Below, piece after piece: positions 16,020 to 23,127 of a DNA stretch of 39,003 nt (position 1 is the stretch's first letter; every line of letters begins with the position of its first letter). The position numbers and the translations under genes are program-made. The notes under the pieces were generated by a model, which was not told the origin of the DNA, made no database searches, and worked only from the letters and a program-made list of their open reading frames with translations. Source of the stretch: Nitrospira sp. (GTDB taxonomy: Bacteria; Nitrospirota; Nitrospiria; Nitrospirales; Nitrospiraceae); NCBI GenBank assembly GCA_005116775.1, contig SWDN01000005.1, forward strand, positions 150,379 through 189,381, in the 5' to 3' direction.

Positions 16020-16957
16020 TGGATCAATTCTGAAATCGTCCAAACATGGTCAGTGATGCCAGACTGCATCGCCGGGGTCACTCTCAGAGTTTGATGAACC
16101 CTGCAAAAATTGTAATAGGCGAATTGCAGGGCATAGGCATGTTTCAGATTGATCCATTTCTTTGAAAACGCATTAGTCAGCCTGGTCATTCTTCGCATGC
16201 CCATCCGTACCGTGAGATTCTGTCTTTCGATATGTGAAGTAGTGGCCTTGCTCAAGTCAGGATTACCAAATGTAGTCGTCTTTTTGCAGCCAATGCAAAC
16301 ACTAGGCGAATAGCGGGTTTCGCTATCCGGATTGCTCCTATAAATCTTGATGACCTGAGCGAAGTCCACATGCTGTGCTCCCAGGCTATGAATGATTGCA
16401 TCCTTGTAAGGTGGAAATGCATCCGTGGTGATTTGGAAATTGCCCTCGGTCGCGTGGGCCAGCTTCTCAGTAAATGCAATTGTATCCTCTCGATTCCGCT
16501 GTCCAAGATGCCAAGCTAATATCAGTTTTGTATGGCGCTCCATTCCGATGAAGCACCATGCATCTCCGAGTTGTTTTGAGCTGATTGCTTTCCGCGCCTT
16601 GGTTCGGGCCTTCATGCCGACATAGCCCCAAATCTCATCGCAACTCACTTCTTTGACTTGAAGATTCTGAATCCGTTGAGCCATGAACTGTTCAGAGCGA
16701 CAACCCACCAATGCCAGCAATGAAAGAATGGTGCGCTTTTCTACGCCAGTTATCCGTTCAGTTGTGCGGATTGAGCATCCCTCGACAAGATGCTGGATCA
16801 CAGAGACTGCCTTTTCTATCGGTAAGCGCATGTCATCCAGTGGTCTTTTGTACGGCCCAAGGAAGGTCTTCTTACACGTGCGGCACCGAAACCGCTGTAT
16901 GCCGTTTCGGTCTTTTCCGAACTTCTTTGCTGGCGTGTTGCATGTTGGGCAAGTCAT
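16007..16957 (-). CDS. IS1-family DDE transposase (single reading frame)
   Basis: The ATG at 16957 follows an AGGGAGA ribosome site. The 316-aa product begins with a zinc-ribbon (CPTC at 3-6 and CRTC at 25-28, in NGIQRFRCRTCKKTF). A helix-turn-helix region follows (about 45-85), then the catalytic domain with D107 (SCDEIWGYVG), D179 (TTDAFPPY) and E244 (SHIERQNLTVRMG.RRMTR). These are the residues expected of the IS1/IS1595-like DDE fold. Unlike classical IS1 there is no InsA/InsB frameshift. A second CxxC pair (221-224) lies between the last two acidic residues. All key residues are intact, so the enzyme may be active. Confidence 0.92.
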   Translation of the reverse strand: MTCPTCNTPAKKFGKDRNGIQRFRCRTCKKTFLGPYKRPLDDMRLPIEKAVSVIQHLVEGCSIRTTERITGVEKRTILSLLALVGCRSEQFMAQRIQNLQVKEVSCDEIWGYVGMKARTKARKAISSKQLGDAWCFIGMERHTKLILAWHLGQRNREDTIAFTEKLAHATEGNFQITTDAFPPYKDAIIHSLGAQHVDFAQVIKIYRSNPDSETRYSPSVCIGCKKTTTFGNPDLSKATTSHIERQNLTVRMGMRRMTRLTNAFSKKWINLKHAYALQFAYYNFCRVHQTLRVTPAMQSGITDHVWTISELIQATH

Positions 16958-16974
16958 GTTTGATCTCCCTGTAT

Positions 16975-16986
16975 AGCAACACACTA
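16975..16986. repeat. Internal copy of the terminal-repeat core
   Basis: AGCAACACACTA, identical to the inner core of the right end (18556-18567), occurs 18 bases upstream of the transposase ATG. The outer 13 bases of the end are not conserved here. On the minus strand it overlaps a TGCTATACA box (extended -10 type), so transposase binding here could repress its own promoter. Confidence 0.7.
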
Positions 16987-17204
16987 TACCTACTTTGCTT
17001 AAGCATGTCAAGTACTCATTTTGCGAAAAGGCAAAAATAGATGCTATGGTTAGCAATGGACGCCAGGGAAAGGCTGCCCTCTCCCTGGCTTTGATAAACT
17101 ACCTGTTGTAGGGTGGTGGCGGACGTGGTAGTATTGCAATGAAGCCACGCGCCGCGAAAGCGACGTACATTGGTCTCCTCCCAGAGATAAATGTGGTTTC
17201 AAAT

Positions 17205-17230
17205 TGCCGGGTGGTTCGCGCCACCCGGCA
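17205..17230 (-). terminator. Terminator hairpin after the DUF5343 gene
   Basis: A perfect 10-bp stem (17205-17214 with 17221-17230, 6-base loop) lies 10 bases past the stop codon of the DUF5343 passenger and is followed on the minus strand by ATTTGAAA. It would separate passenger transcription from the transposase gene downstream. Confidence 0.65.
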
Positions 17231-17240
17231 CATTGATTTT

Positions 17241-17960
17241 TCAGCTTATTTCATCATCTTCTTCCCCGCGTAACATCCTCAGAGTTGCCCTATATCCTTC
17301 AAAATAGGCCTTTAAGGTCTCCGCGTTCCATTGGACCCCTGTAGGCATCGGATTAGTCTTAATAAATTCACGCACTAGTTCATCCTGGTCTGTCTGGCTT
17401 TGCGGCTTATGTAAATTGCCAGACGGGTCATCTCCACGCTTTCCAGTCCCCTGCCTCACGGGTTTCTCAAGTGGGGCTGATCGAGGCGCCCGCGTAGCAT
17501 TTTCAATGGAACGCATGCTCGAAAAAGCCGGACTTTGGAGATCAGCGAATTGACAGAGAACGCCAAATGACTTTGCCATTTTCTTGGAAGAGGCCTGGGA
17601 GTATTTTATGGAGAAATAATTTTGCAGATCATCGTATGAGGCGTGTTCAAGAGGATGCTTCTCGAAGAGATCGCGATAAGCGCTGCGGAGAATGTCACGC
17701 AACTGTTCCTTAAACGCTTCACCCTTCAACTGGATACTACTGAACTTCTCGGTGGGCTTAGATTCGCCGTCTATTAACTTCAGAAACCGTAGGGCGCTCA
17801 GAAGCTCAGACTGACCGGTAGTGATTCCATACTCCCCCAAAAGCTCGACTGATAGCTGCGAGGGCCGGTTGACACGCTGCATTTTTTCGAAAAATTGGTG
17901 CCAGACATTCGATGAAATATACGGCGGGTTGTTTATGCGCGTATCTTGTACATCAGCCAT
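17241..17960 (-). CDS. DUF5343 protein, transposon passenger
   Basis: The ATG at 17960 has a GGGAGGGG site upstream. The 239-aa product's residues 12-145 match the DUF5343 pattern: NNPPYISSNVWHQFFEKMQR, then LSVELLGEYGITTGQSELLSALRFLKLID, AFKEQLRDILRSAYRDLFEK and SSKKMAKSFGVLCQFADL. This is a tandem winged-helix-like domain of unknown role. A Pro/Gly/Gln-rich linker and a C-terminal helix (AETLKAYFEGYRATLRML) follow. No catalytic motif is visible. It is carried inside the IS1-family element, 0.28 kb from the transposase start, and has its own terminator. The codon use is more AT-rich than that of the host genes around it. Confidence 0.78.
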   Translation of the reverse strand: MADVQDTRINNPPYISSNVWHQFFEKMQRVNRPSQLSVELLGEYGITTGQSELLSALRFLKLIDGESKPTEKFSSIQLKGEAFKEQLRDILRSAYRDLFEKHPLEHASYDDLQNYFSIKYSQASSKKMAKSFGVLCQFADLQSPAFSSMRSIENATRAPRSAPLEKPVRQGTGKRGDDPSGNLHKPQSQTDQDELVREFIKTNPMPTGVQWNAETLKAYFEGYRATLRMLRGEEDDEIS

Positions 17961-18261
17961 GGCTAGTCCCCTCCCAAAGACAATTGCAGTTTAATCCATG
18001 GAGGCGCAGGAAGTCAAGGACAATTTTGTAGTGGCAGTAACTCAGTGTAGCAGATCATTTATTTCAATAGGTTATATGGACAGTTATACGCTTAAAGCGT
18101 TACCCATACATGCGTTTGCCATAGTTTGTCGAGCCATTATCGGCGAGACCGGCTCTTGGGATTCGCGCAATGTTTTGGTGCGCGTATTAGCCGATTGCTC
18201 AAGCAATGGAATTCACGGCTGAAGATGAGAACGAGTGAGAGTGGGTGTCGTGATAGCGGTA

Positions 18262-18504
18262 TTATGGTTTCCAGCGGGCCTTGGCGGCCTTCCTGGCTAT
18301 CTGTGCTCGCCGCTTTGGAGTCAAATTCTTAGACCGTGCCTGGCCACTTGTTTTGCCCCCCTTGCGGCCTGCCTTCACTCGGTACGGGAGTTTTTCTTGA
18401 GGAGGACTAGATGGGCGTGGAATCCCATCACGCTCGGCATCGCGAGCAATGATCTCTTGAAGAGTATTAAAGGCGCTCTCGTTCTCATCCTTCTTTTTTG
18501 GCAT
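18262..18504 (-). CDS. Short Lys/Arg-rich protein (KxGGKTSGQAR...RKAAKARW type), passenger
   Basis: The 80-aa basic protein has an acidic-to-neutral N-terminal helix (ESAFNTLQEIIARDAERDG) and a C-terminal module GRKGGKTSGQARSKNLTPKRRAQIARKAAKARW. This module resembles small conserved proteins that read GGLKGGKARAxxLSPEERxxIARKAAxARW. The function is unknown; nucleic-acid binding is a guess from charge. The first predicted promoter box (CATACT) ends 6 bases before the ATG. A 15-base palindrome (18527-18541) lies upstream, still inside the element. Between this gene and the DUF5343 gene (17961-18261) no other gene is seen. Confidence 0.65.
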   Translation of the reverse strand: MPKKKDENESAFNTLQEIIARDAERDGIPRPSSPPQEKLPYRVKAGRKGGKTSGQARSKNLTPKRRAQIARKAAKARWKP

Positions 18505-18526
18505 AATCGGAGTATGCCATGTCTTT

Positions 18527-18541
18527 CCTATGATTCATAGG
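18527..18541. promoter_or_regulatory. Palindrome CCTATGA-T-TCATAGG
   Basis: The perfect 7+1+7 palindrome is 22 bases upstream of the short basic gene, between it and the right terminal repeat. It may be an operator or a transposase accessory site. Confidence 0.4.
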
Positions 18542-18555
18542 CGGGCATCGGGATC

Positions 18556-18580
18556 AGCAACACACTAAAACCCCACCACC
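18556..18580 (-). repeat. Right terminal inverted repeat
   Basis: The 25-bp end is the inverted match of 15995-16019. The target duplication CACGCCTT (18581-18588) follows directly. Confidence 0.88.
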
Positions 18581-18588
18581 CACGCCTT
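18581..18588 (+). repeat. higB: Target-site duplication, right copy (CACGCCTT)
   Basis: Identical to 15987-15994, on the outer side of the right end. Confidence 0.9.
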
Positions 18589-18670
18589 CCAGAAGAAGAC
18601 GCAGGAAACTGCAAAGGCGGACATTGATCTGGCGGCAAAGCGTTATAAGCTCATAGGAGAGAAATCATGA
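18589..18670 (+). pseudogene. higB: higB toxin, 3' part
   Basis: Reading on from the CACGCCTT duplication gives HAFQKKTQETAKADIDLAAKRYKLI, the conserved C-terminus of HigB/Gp49-like toxins (usual phrase H.FQKKTQKT). It ends GEKS with a TGA at 18668-18670 that overlaps the antitoxin start (ATGA). It has no start of its own. Joined to 15753-15994 it completes a 324-base gene including the stop codon. Confidence 0.9.
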
Positions 18671-18960
18671 AGAAAGGACGCACACGAATCACACGGGGCA
18701 GTAGAAACGTGTTTCTCGATTTGGGCTTTCCCCCGCACGAAGCGGCCGTTATGCTGCTGCGCTGTGAGATTGCCGAGGCGCTACGGAAGTGGATGGCCCG
18801 TGAAGAGTTAACCCAGGCGCAGGCAGCCAAACGTCTCGACGTGGTGCAACCACGCATCTCCGAAATCGCGCGCAATAAGGTAGAGAAGCTTTCGCTCGAC
18901 TACCTTGTTGGCCTATGCGCGAAAGCCGGCGTGTCAGTTGCCGTTAAGTTAGCAGCGTAA
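18667..18960 (+). CDS. higA: HigA-type XRE antitoxin
   Basis: The 97-aa product's ATG overlaps the toxin stop as ATGA and has TAGGAGA upstream, inside the toxin tail. Residues 30-85 form the helix-turn-helix of the HTH_37/HigA type (LRKWMAREELTQAQAAKRLDVVQPRISEI, then KVEKLSLDYLVGLCAKAG). The antitoxin binds the toxin and represses the operon; the palindrome at 15542-15557 is the likely operator. It looks intact. Because the transposon now separates it from the promoter at 15532, its expression must come from inside the transposon or from read-through. The toxin-first gene order is the HigBA norm. Confidence 0.9.
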   Translation: MKKGRTRITRGSRNVFLDLGFPPHEAAVMLLRCEIAEALRKWMAREELTQAQAAKRLDVVQPRISEIARNKVEKLSLDYLVGLCAKAGVSVAVKLAA

Positions 18961-19192
18961 CTGGCTGACCGAATCAGTCCTCCCTCCATGAGCCATCCCA
19001 AGCAAGTATGCGGGTCGGTTCTTGAGTTTTCAGCTTGATGAAAGAGGTGTTGAGTGAGGAAGTACAAGGTCAGCCACTGACCCCGAAAGCATTTGATGTG
19101 ATAAATGGTCCCACAGTCGCAACTCATTGAGCGAGCGTCGAATATGATCTACTGTTCACGAACCGTAGTGGCGTGTTATACGGATAAAAATT

Positions 19193-19236
19193 GGCCGATC
19201 CGGCACTTGTGCGGATCGGCCTAAGCGTAGTTAGGC
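19193..19236 (+). other. Possible degenerate attC end upstream of the cassette
   Basis: A perfect 10-bp hairpin (19193-19202 with 19212-19221) is followed by GTTAGGC at 19230-19236, the right-hand core of integron attC sites. The matching left core is not clear, so only the right half is convincing. Bases 18961-19192 before it show no gene. Confidence 0.4.
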
Positions 19237-19259
19237 TTCACTTGATACACATTCGATGG

Positions 19260-19757
19260 ATGACGAGCCTGGACAGTATATCAGTCCTGCGGATCAATTC
19301 TGAAAGCCAACCCAATGTCGCGCGCCTCGATCGTCTTGAATTGGATCGACTTCAATCACTATCGCCGCATCACCTGATAGCAGAGAGTACGCAAGCTGGC
19401 GTTGTCGCATACCTTCTTGCATTTGCCGATGATGCCGACTACGACGGAGAAGAGTTTCTAAAGTTTCGGAACAGTGTAACCGCCCCCTTTTTATACATTG
19501 ACCAAGTGGCAGTTACCAGCCAAGCGAAGGGAAATGGAATTGGAGCAGCCTTGTACCGTGACGTTGAACAGCTTGCCGACGAAAGAGGGATCGGATCTCT
19601 GTGCTGCGAAATCAACATATTCCCACCTAATTCCGACTCAATAGCATTCCACCGAAAAATGGGCTTTCGCGCAGTCAGGAGGTTGGATACGCTGGACGGG
19701 AGAGCGGTAGAGCTATATGCCAAGGGCATTAAGCCATGCAGCAACAATCCTGTGTGA
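19260..19757 (+). CDS. GNAT-family N-acetyltransferase, gene-cassette borne
   Basis: The start chosen is the ATG at 19260 (MTSLDSISVLRIN; 165 aa). An in-frame TTG at 19191 would translate the hairpin upstream. The acetyl-CoA-binding motif is LYIDQVAVTSQAKGNGIGAAL (Q-x-x-G-x-G), followed by the usual NxxxIAFHRKMGF-type helix (SDSIAFHRKMGFRAV). It transfers acetyl from acetyl-CoA to an amine; the substrate is unknown. The attC site begins immediately after its stop codon (19759), the exact arrangement of an integron cassette. Confidence 0.88.
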   Translation: MTSLDSISVLRINSESQPNVARLDRLELDRLQSLSPHHLIAESTQAGVVAYLLAFADDADYDGEEFLKFRNSVTAPFLYIDQVAVTSQAKGNGIGAALYRDVEQLADERGIGSLCCEINIFPPNSDSIAFHRKMGFRAVRRLDTLDGRAVELYAKGIKPCSNNPV

Positions 19758-19758
19758 A

Positions 19759-19818
19759 GCCTAACAAACCGTTGCAGCCGACGCCGCTTTGCGGCGCGGC
19801 TGAACTTGCTCGTTAGGC
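19759..19818 (+). other. Integron attC recombination site (59-base-element type)
   Basis: The 60-bp site starts GCCTAAC (19759-19765) and ends GTTAGGC (19812-19818), the two complementary outer cores. The inner arms GCAGCCGACGCCGC and GCGGCGCGGCTGAAC pair around TTT, as in classical short attC sites. The cassette junction would be between G19812 and T19813. No integrase gene is in view. A GGGCTCC/GGAGCCC hairpin (19822-19841) follows just outside. Confidence 0.87.
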
Positions 19819-19935
19819 CGGGGGCTCCCGCAAAGGAGCCCGCTCAGAAACCGGTGTGCCTGTTTGGTACCCTGGTACGAACCGCGCACGAAGCCCGCCA
19901 ACGGTCGCAGGAGATTTCCAAGAGGTGCCCTGTGC

Positions 19936-20421
19936 CTACAGCGTGTCAATCACGTCTACCTTGAAACGTCGCTCAAGCGTGTTGAGGAACTCTTGCCTCT
20001 CCGTCGACGGCACCTTGAGCTCATCAAGAGTGCTGCTGAGGATGCCGACGAATGTGGTCCAGTCAGCGCTGGTGATCTTCAGACCGGTATGCAGGGGCTT
20101 CATTGGACGCCCGATGTACAGGCACGGACCGCCGAAGGCTTGGCACAACGCGTCGACGATGAGCTGTCGCTGTCGCATCAGGCTATCCTGCGAATGGCCC
20201 TGAAACAGACGGTGGAGCTGGGGATGACTGGCCACACGTGGAAATGCGGTGTCCACGAATCTCGCCACGAAGTCGTAGCCGCCGATCCGCGCGTAGAGCG
20301 TAGGACCTGCTGGTGGGGTGGCGGGCTGCTGCTGAGCCCACACAGACCCCATTGTTGTGCACGCGAGGACCAATGTGGCTTGAACAACCACGGTGAGAAA
20401 CTTGCGCAGGTGAAGCGTCAT
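19936..20421 (-). CDS. Exported truncated hemoglobin (group I type)
   Basis: The start chosen is the ATG at 20421 after GAAGGGGG on the minus strand; the open frame continues upstream to 20565 without support. The 161-aa product has a signal peptide (MTLHLRKFLTVVVQATLVLA) with either an SPI site at VWA (residue 29) or a lipobox-like VLAC. Residues 42-160 are a 2/2 globin: LYARIGGYDFVARFVDTAF (A/B helices), then the proximal heme ligand H111 in MKPLHTGLKITSADW. It binds heme and O2 or NO. Export is unusual, since most truncated globins are cytoplasmic. It is divergent from an MmyB-type regulator. Confidence 0.87.
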   Translation of the reverse strand: MTLHLRKFLTVVVQATLVLACTTMGSVWAQQQPATPPAGPTLYARIGGYDFVARFVDTAFPRVASHPQLHRLFQGHSQDSLMRQRQLIVDALCQAFGGPCLYIGRPMKPLHTGLKITSADWTTFVGILSSTLDELKVPSTERQEFLNTLERRFKVDVIDTL

Positions 20422-20543
20422 GGTTTTACCCCCTTCGGTTAGTGAATTTGGATGCGGCGCGGGCGGCACTATCAATGCGGTGCCGTTCCCACGTGAGGGA
20501 ATATCGCAGAGGGTCAGCGGAGGCTCAACTACCTCCAGAGTAG

Positions 20544-20573
20544 TTACCAACCGCGTAGGGATCACACTATACT
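20544..20573 (+). promoter_or_regulatory. Promoter for the MmyB-type regulator
   Basis: TTACCA (20544-20549), an 18-base spacer and TATACT (20568-20573) lie 28 bases before the ATG at 20602, which has a GGGAGGT ribosome site. It is in the divergent region shared with the globin gene. Confidence 0.5.
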
Positions 20574-20601
20574 CGCAGAGATCATTGAGGGAGGTCTGAC
20601 G

Positions 20602-21435
20602 ATGGCTACGACTTCATCTGCATCCGCGCCTCGCGATGGTGTGAGTCCCGTGGGCCGCCTGATCCAACACTGGCGTCGCGCCCGGCAGAAAAGCCAGCTT
20701 GTCTTAGCGTTGGAGGCCGGCATCTCTGCCCGCCACTTGGGCTTCCTGGAGATCGGCCGTGCCAAGCCAAGCCGGGAGATGGTGCTCATCCTCGCCGATG
20801 CACTCGATGTGCCGCTTCGTGAGCGCAATGGTCTATTGATGACGGCGGGGTACGCCCCGTTCTATCGCGAGACGGGATTGGATGTCCAAGAGATGGCGCA
20901 TGCGCGTAGAGCCCTGGAGCTGATCCTCTCGCAGCAAGAGCCGTACCCTGCGGTCGTCATGGACCGTCATTGGAACATCGTGATGACCAACAAAGCCGCC
21001 TCACGGTTCTTCGCACGGCTCGTCGCTCTCCGCGCCGATCAAAGATCGGCCAACGTGATTCGCCTGATGTTTGATCCTACAGGGCTCCGCCCATTCGTGG
21101 GGAACTGGCCGGCGGTGGCGGAGGCGTTGATCCACCGGGTTCACCGGGAGGCGTTGGGTGGGGTACCAGATGAGGAGACCGTACGGCTGCTCGCCGAGGT
21201 GTTGTCCTATCCCGGCGTTCCAAAGTCCTGGCAGTCACCGGACGTCTTAGGCGAACCTCCTACGCCCTACCTGGCCGTCGAGTTTCGCAAGGGCAACTTT
21301 GCGATGAACTTTTTTTCCACGGTGACGACCCTCGGCACGCCCCAGGACATTACCTTGCAGGAAATGCGGATCGAGTGTTTCTTTCCTGCGGACAAGAAGA
21401 CGGAAGTCACCGCGCGCCAGCTGCTCAGCGACTGA
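20602..21435 (+). CDS. XRE-family regulator with MmyB-like ligand domain
   Basis: The 277-aa product has an N-terminal helix-turn-helix (residues 16-75: VGRLIQHWRRARQKSQLVLALEAGISARHLGFLEIGRAKP) and a C-terminal MmyB/MLTR-type PAS-like ligand domain. That domain begins near MDRHWNIVMTNKAASRFF and contains MFDPTGLRPFVGNW. Such proteins are cytoplasmic regulators that often control an adjacent redox or secondary-metabolism gene. The divergent globin gene is the natural candidate target; that is inference. The start is supported by the ribosome site GGGAGGT. Bases 21436-21707 after it show no gene. Confidence 0.9.
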   Translation: MATTSSASAPRDGVSPVGRLIQHWRRARQKSQLVLALEAGISARHLGFLEIGRAKPSREMVLILADALDVPLRERNGLLMTAGYAPFYRETGLDVQEMAHARRALELILSQQEPYPAVVMDRHWNIVMTNKAASRFFARLVALRADQRSANVIRLMFDPTGLRPFVGNWPAVAEALIHRVHREALGGVPDEETVRLLAEVLSYPGVPKSWQSPDVLGEPPTPYLAVEFRKGNFAMNFFSTVTTLGTPQDITLQEMRIECFFPADKKTEVTARQLLSD

Positions 21436-21707
21436 GGGCAGTCTGAGGACATGATGACGCTGGTCCGAGGCCAGGCCCCGATCACATGGCCTGTCTGCTT
21501 AAGGGCCTCGTCCCATCCTTCCTCTCACCGGGGGCGTTAGGCGGGAACAAAATTCTGATTCACAAGAGAAAGGCTTGATAAGAGACGATGACATGCCGCC
21601 TCACCATGCGCCGTAGCGAACCCGGTCATCGTGCCGTGGTTGCAATCCTCGTGTCCCGTGGGCCTGGTCGCTGAACTTGGGTCGTGAGACCGTCTAAGAA
21701 TAATGTT

Positions 21708-22823
21708 ATGGCTGAACAATTAAAAAACCATTTTGGCGTTGACGTTCCCGTGACGATTGCCGGCATGATTGCCACAGTCTTTCCGCGTTTCCCGGCAGAA
21801 GATTTCATCAGGGACTGTCTTGATGGATACGCCTCCCTCGAGCTGTTTCCGCGTGGACGGAAGATTGCCAGAGCCATGAAGCGGCATTTGCCGGAGGATT
21901 ACCGCGAGGCGGCAGGCATACTGATCGAATCGCTTGGCCTCAAGCGCGATAAGGCGGAAGACTCCGGCATGGCCCCGTTTTTATATCTCCCGCACATTTT
22001 CTTCGTTGCCGAATTCGGGCTCGATCATTTCGAGGACTCGATGCGCGCGCAATACGAGCTGACGCAGCGATTTTCAGCGGAATTCAGCATTCGCCCATAC
22101 TTGGAACGGTATCCTCATGCGACGCTGGCGCGTCTGGAGAAATGGACCGGCGACTCCAGCGTTCATGTGCGCCGCCTCGTGTCGGAAGGGACTCGCCCGC
22201 GTTTGCCTTGGGCGCCTCGGCTACGCGCGTTTCAGATCGACCCCCGTCCCGTGCTGACACTGCTCGAAAAACTGAAAGATGATCCGGAGCTGTATGTGCG
22301 CCGCTCGGTGGCCAACAATCTGAACGACATCGGTAAAGATCATCCCGCTGTATTGGTCGATGTTTCCAGACAGTGGTTGAAGCATGCTCCCAAGGAGCGT
22401 CGTTGGCTTATCGGCCACGCCCTGCGCTCAGCGGTTAAACGAGGAGAAGCCGAGGCGCTTGAGGTGTTGGGGTTCGGCAAAACGGCCAGCGTCATTGTGC
22501 GAAAGGTCCGCATCGTCCCTAAACGCGCCTCGATCGGGAAGTTTGTCACGATATCTTTCGAAGTCACCAACACGAGTGTAAGGCGTCAATCGGTGCTGGT
22601 GGATTTTCGCATACATTTTAGGAAGGCCTATGGAGGCGCGAGTCCGAAGGTCTTCAAAATGAAGACACTCGAACTTGATGGGAACGGATCAGAACTCTTA
22701 AGTAAGAGCATCTCGTTGGCAGAAATGACGACACGCAAGCATTACCCCGGAAAACATGCCGTGGATATTCAACTGAACGGCCGCGTCACACCTCTTGGCA
22801 CATTTGAACTGGCAAGAGCATGA
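21708..22823 (+). CDS. alkC: AlkC-family DNA glycosylase with Ig-like domain
   Basis: The start chosen is the ATG at 21708 (MAEQLKNHFGVDVP); a GTG at 21684 is in frame. The 371-aa product has HEAT-like helical repeats (about 1-260), with RYPHATLARLEKWTGDSSVHVRRLVSEGTRPRLPWA and DPELYVRRSVANNLNDIGKDHP as the characteristic repeats. An Ig-like beta domain follows (about 265-371, KFVTISFEVTNTSVRRQSVLVDF). This matches the AlkC (COG4335) subgroup with an Ig-like domain that removes 3-methyl-A/3-methyl-C from DNA without base flipping. It acts in the cytoplasm on alkylated DNA. It stands alone with no ada or alkA neighbour here. Confidence 0.87.
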   Translation: MAEQLKNHFGVDVPVTIAGMIATVFPRFPAEDFIRDCLDGYASLELFPRGRKIARAMKRHLPEDYREAAGILIESLGLKRDKAEDSGMAPFLYLPHIFFVAEFGLDHFEDSMRAQYELTQRFSAEFSIRPYLERYPHATLARLEKWTGDSSVHVRRLVSEGTRPRLPWAPRLRAFQIDPRPVLTLLEKLKDDPELYVRRSVANNLNDIGKDHPAVLVDVSRQWLKHAPKERRWLIGHALRSAVKRGEAEALEVLGFGKTASVIVRKVRIVPKRASIGKFVTISFEVTNTSVRRQSVLVDFRIHFRKAYGGASPKVFKMKTLELDGNGSELLSKSISLAEMTTRKHYPGKHAVDIQLNGRVTPLGTFELARA

Positions 22824-22992
22824 CGGTCTCACGACGCGCTTCTGGGACGCGCGCTTAATGAGGAATATCCAGATAGCACGCGCCGCAGAGTGGAGTGTTA
22901 GCTTTCCTGGTCTATAGTGTCATGAGCTTTAACGAGGGGCATTCCGTAAGCGCTCGTTCGTGCCGAAGTGGCACAACGGGCATCCATTCCCA

Positions 22993-23116
22993 CAGGATGC
23001 TCAAAAAGCCTGGCCAGCAAGGCCGCAGCGAGTGAAGACCGGAGGCGTACCCTCTGGGGTACGTTGAGGATCTGAACGATGCGAGAACGACGCTGGCGGG
23101 CTTTTTGAGCGTCCTG
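22993..23116. repeat. Family A palindromic repeat, copy 3
   Basis: The 124-bp element has caggatgctcaaaaag and ctttttgagcgtcctg ends and the same orientation as copy 2. It lies between convergent alkC and the kinase-like gene, 11 bases from the latter's stop codon. The 22824-22992 interval shows nothing else. Confidence 0.85.
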
Positions 23117-23127
23117 TAAGGTTAGGT

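Larger units (their letters stand above)
15995..18580. mobile_element. IS1-family transposable element with passenger genes (2,586 bp)
   Basis: The element begins GGTAGTGGTGCA and ends with the reverse complement of GGTGGTGGGGTT. The 25-bp terminal inverted repeats (15995-16019 and 18556-18580) agree at 21 of 25 positions and share an unbroken TTAGTGTGTTGCT core. GGT-TG ends are typical of the IS1 family. It is bounded by an 8-bp target duplication inside higB. It carries a one-ORF IS1-type transposase (16007-16957), a DUF5343 gene and a short Lys/Arg-rich gene, all on the minus strand. The prototype IS1 is only about 0.8 kb, so about 1.6 kb here is extra cargo. Confidence 0.9.

Noticed and set aside
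17998-18222. A 74-codon plus-strand frame inside the transposon
   Set aside because: No ribosome site, no family pattern, and it lies in the upstream region of the DUF5343 gene on the opposite strand.
21536-21542. GTTAGGC, a possible second attC end before alkC
   Set aside because: No matching GCCTAAC-type left core or central stem was found in the preceding 150 bases, so a 7-base chance match is more likely.
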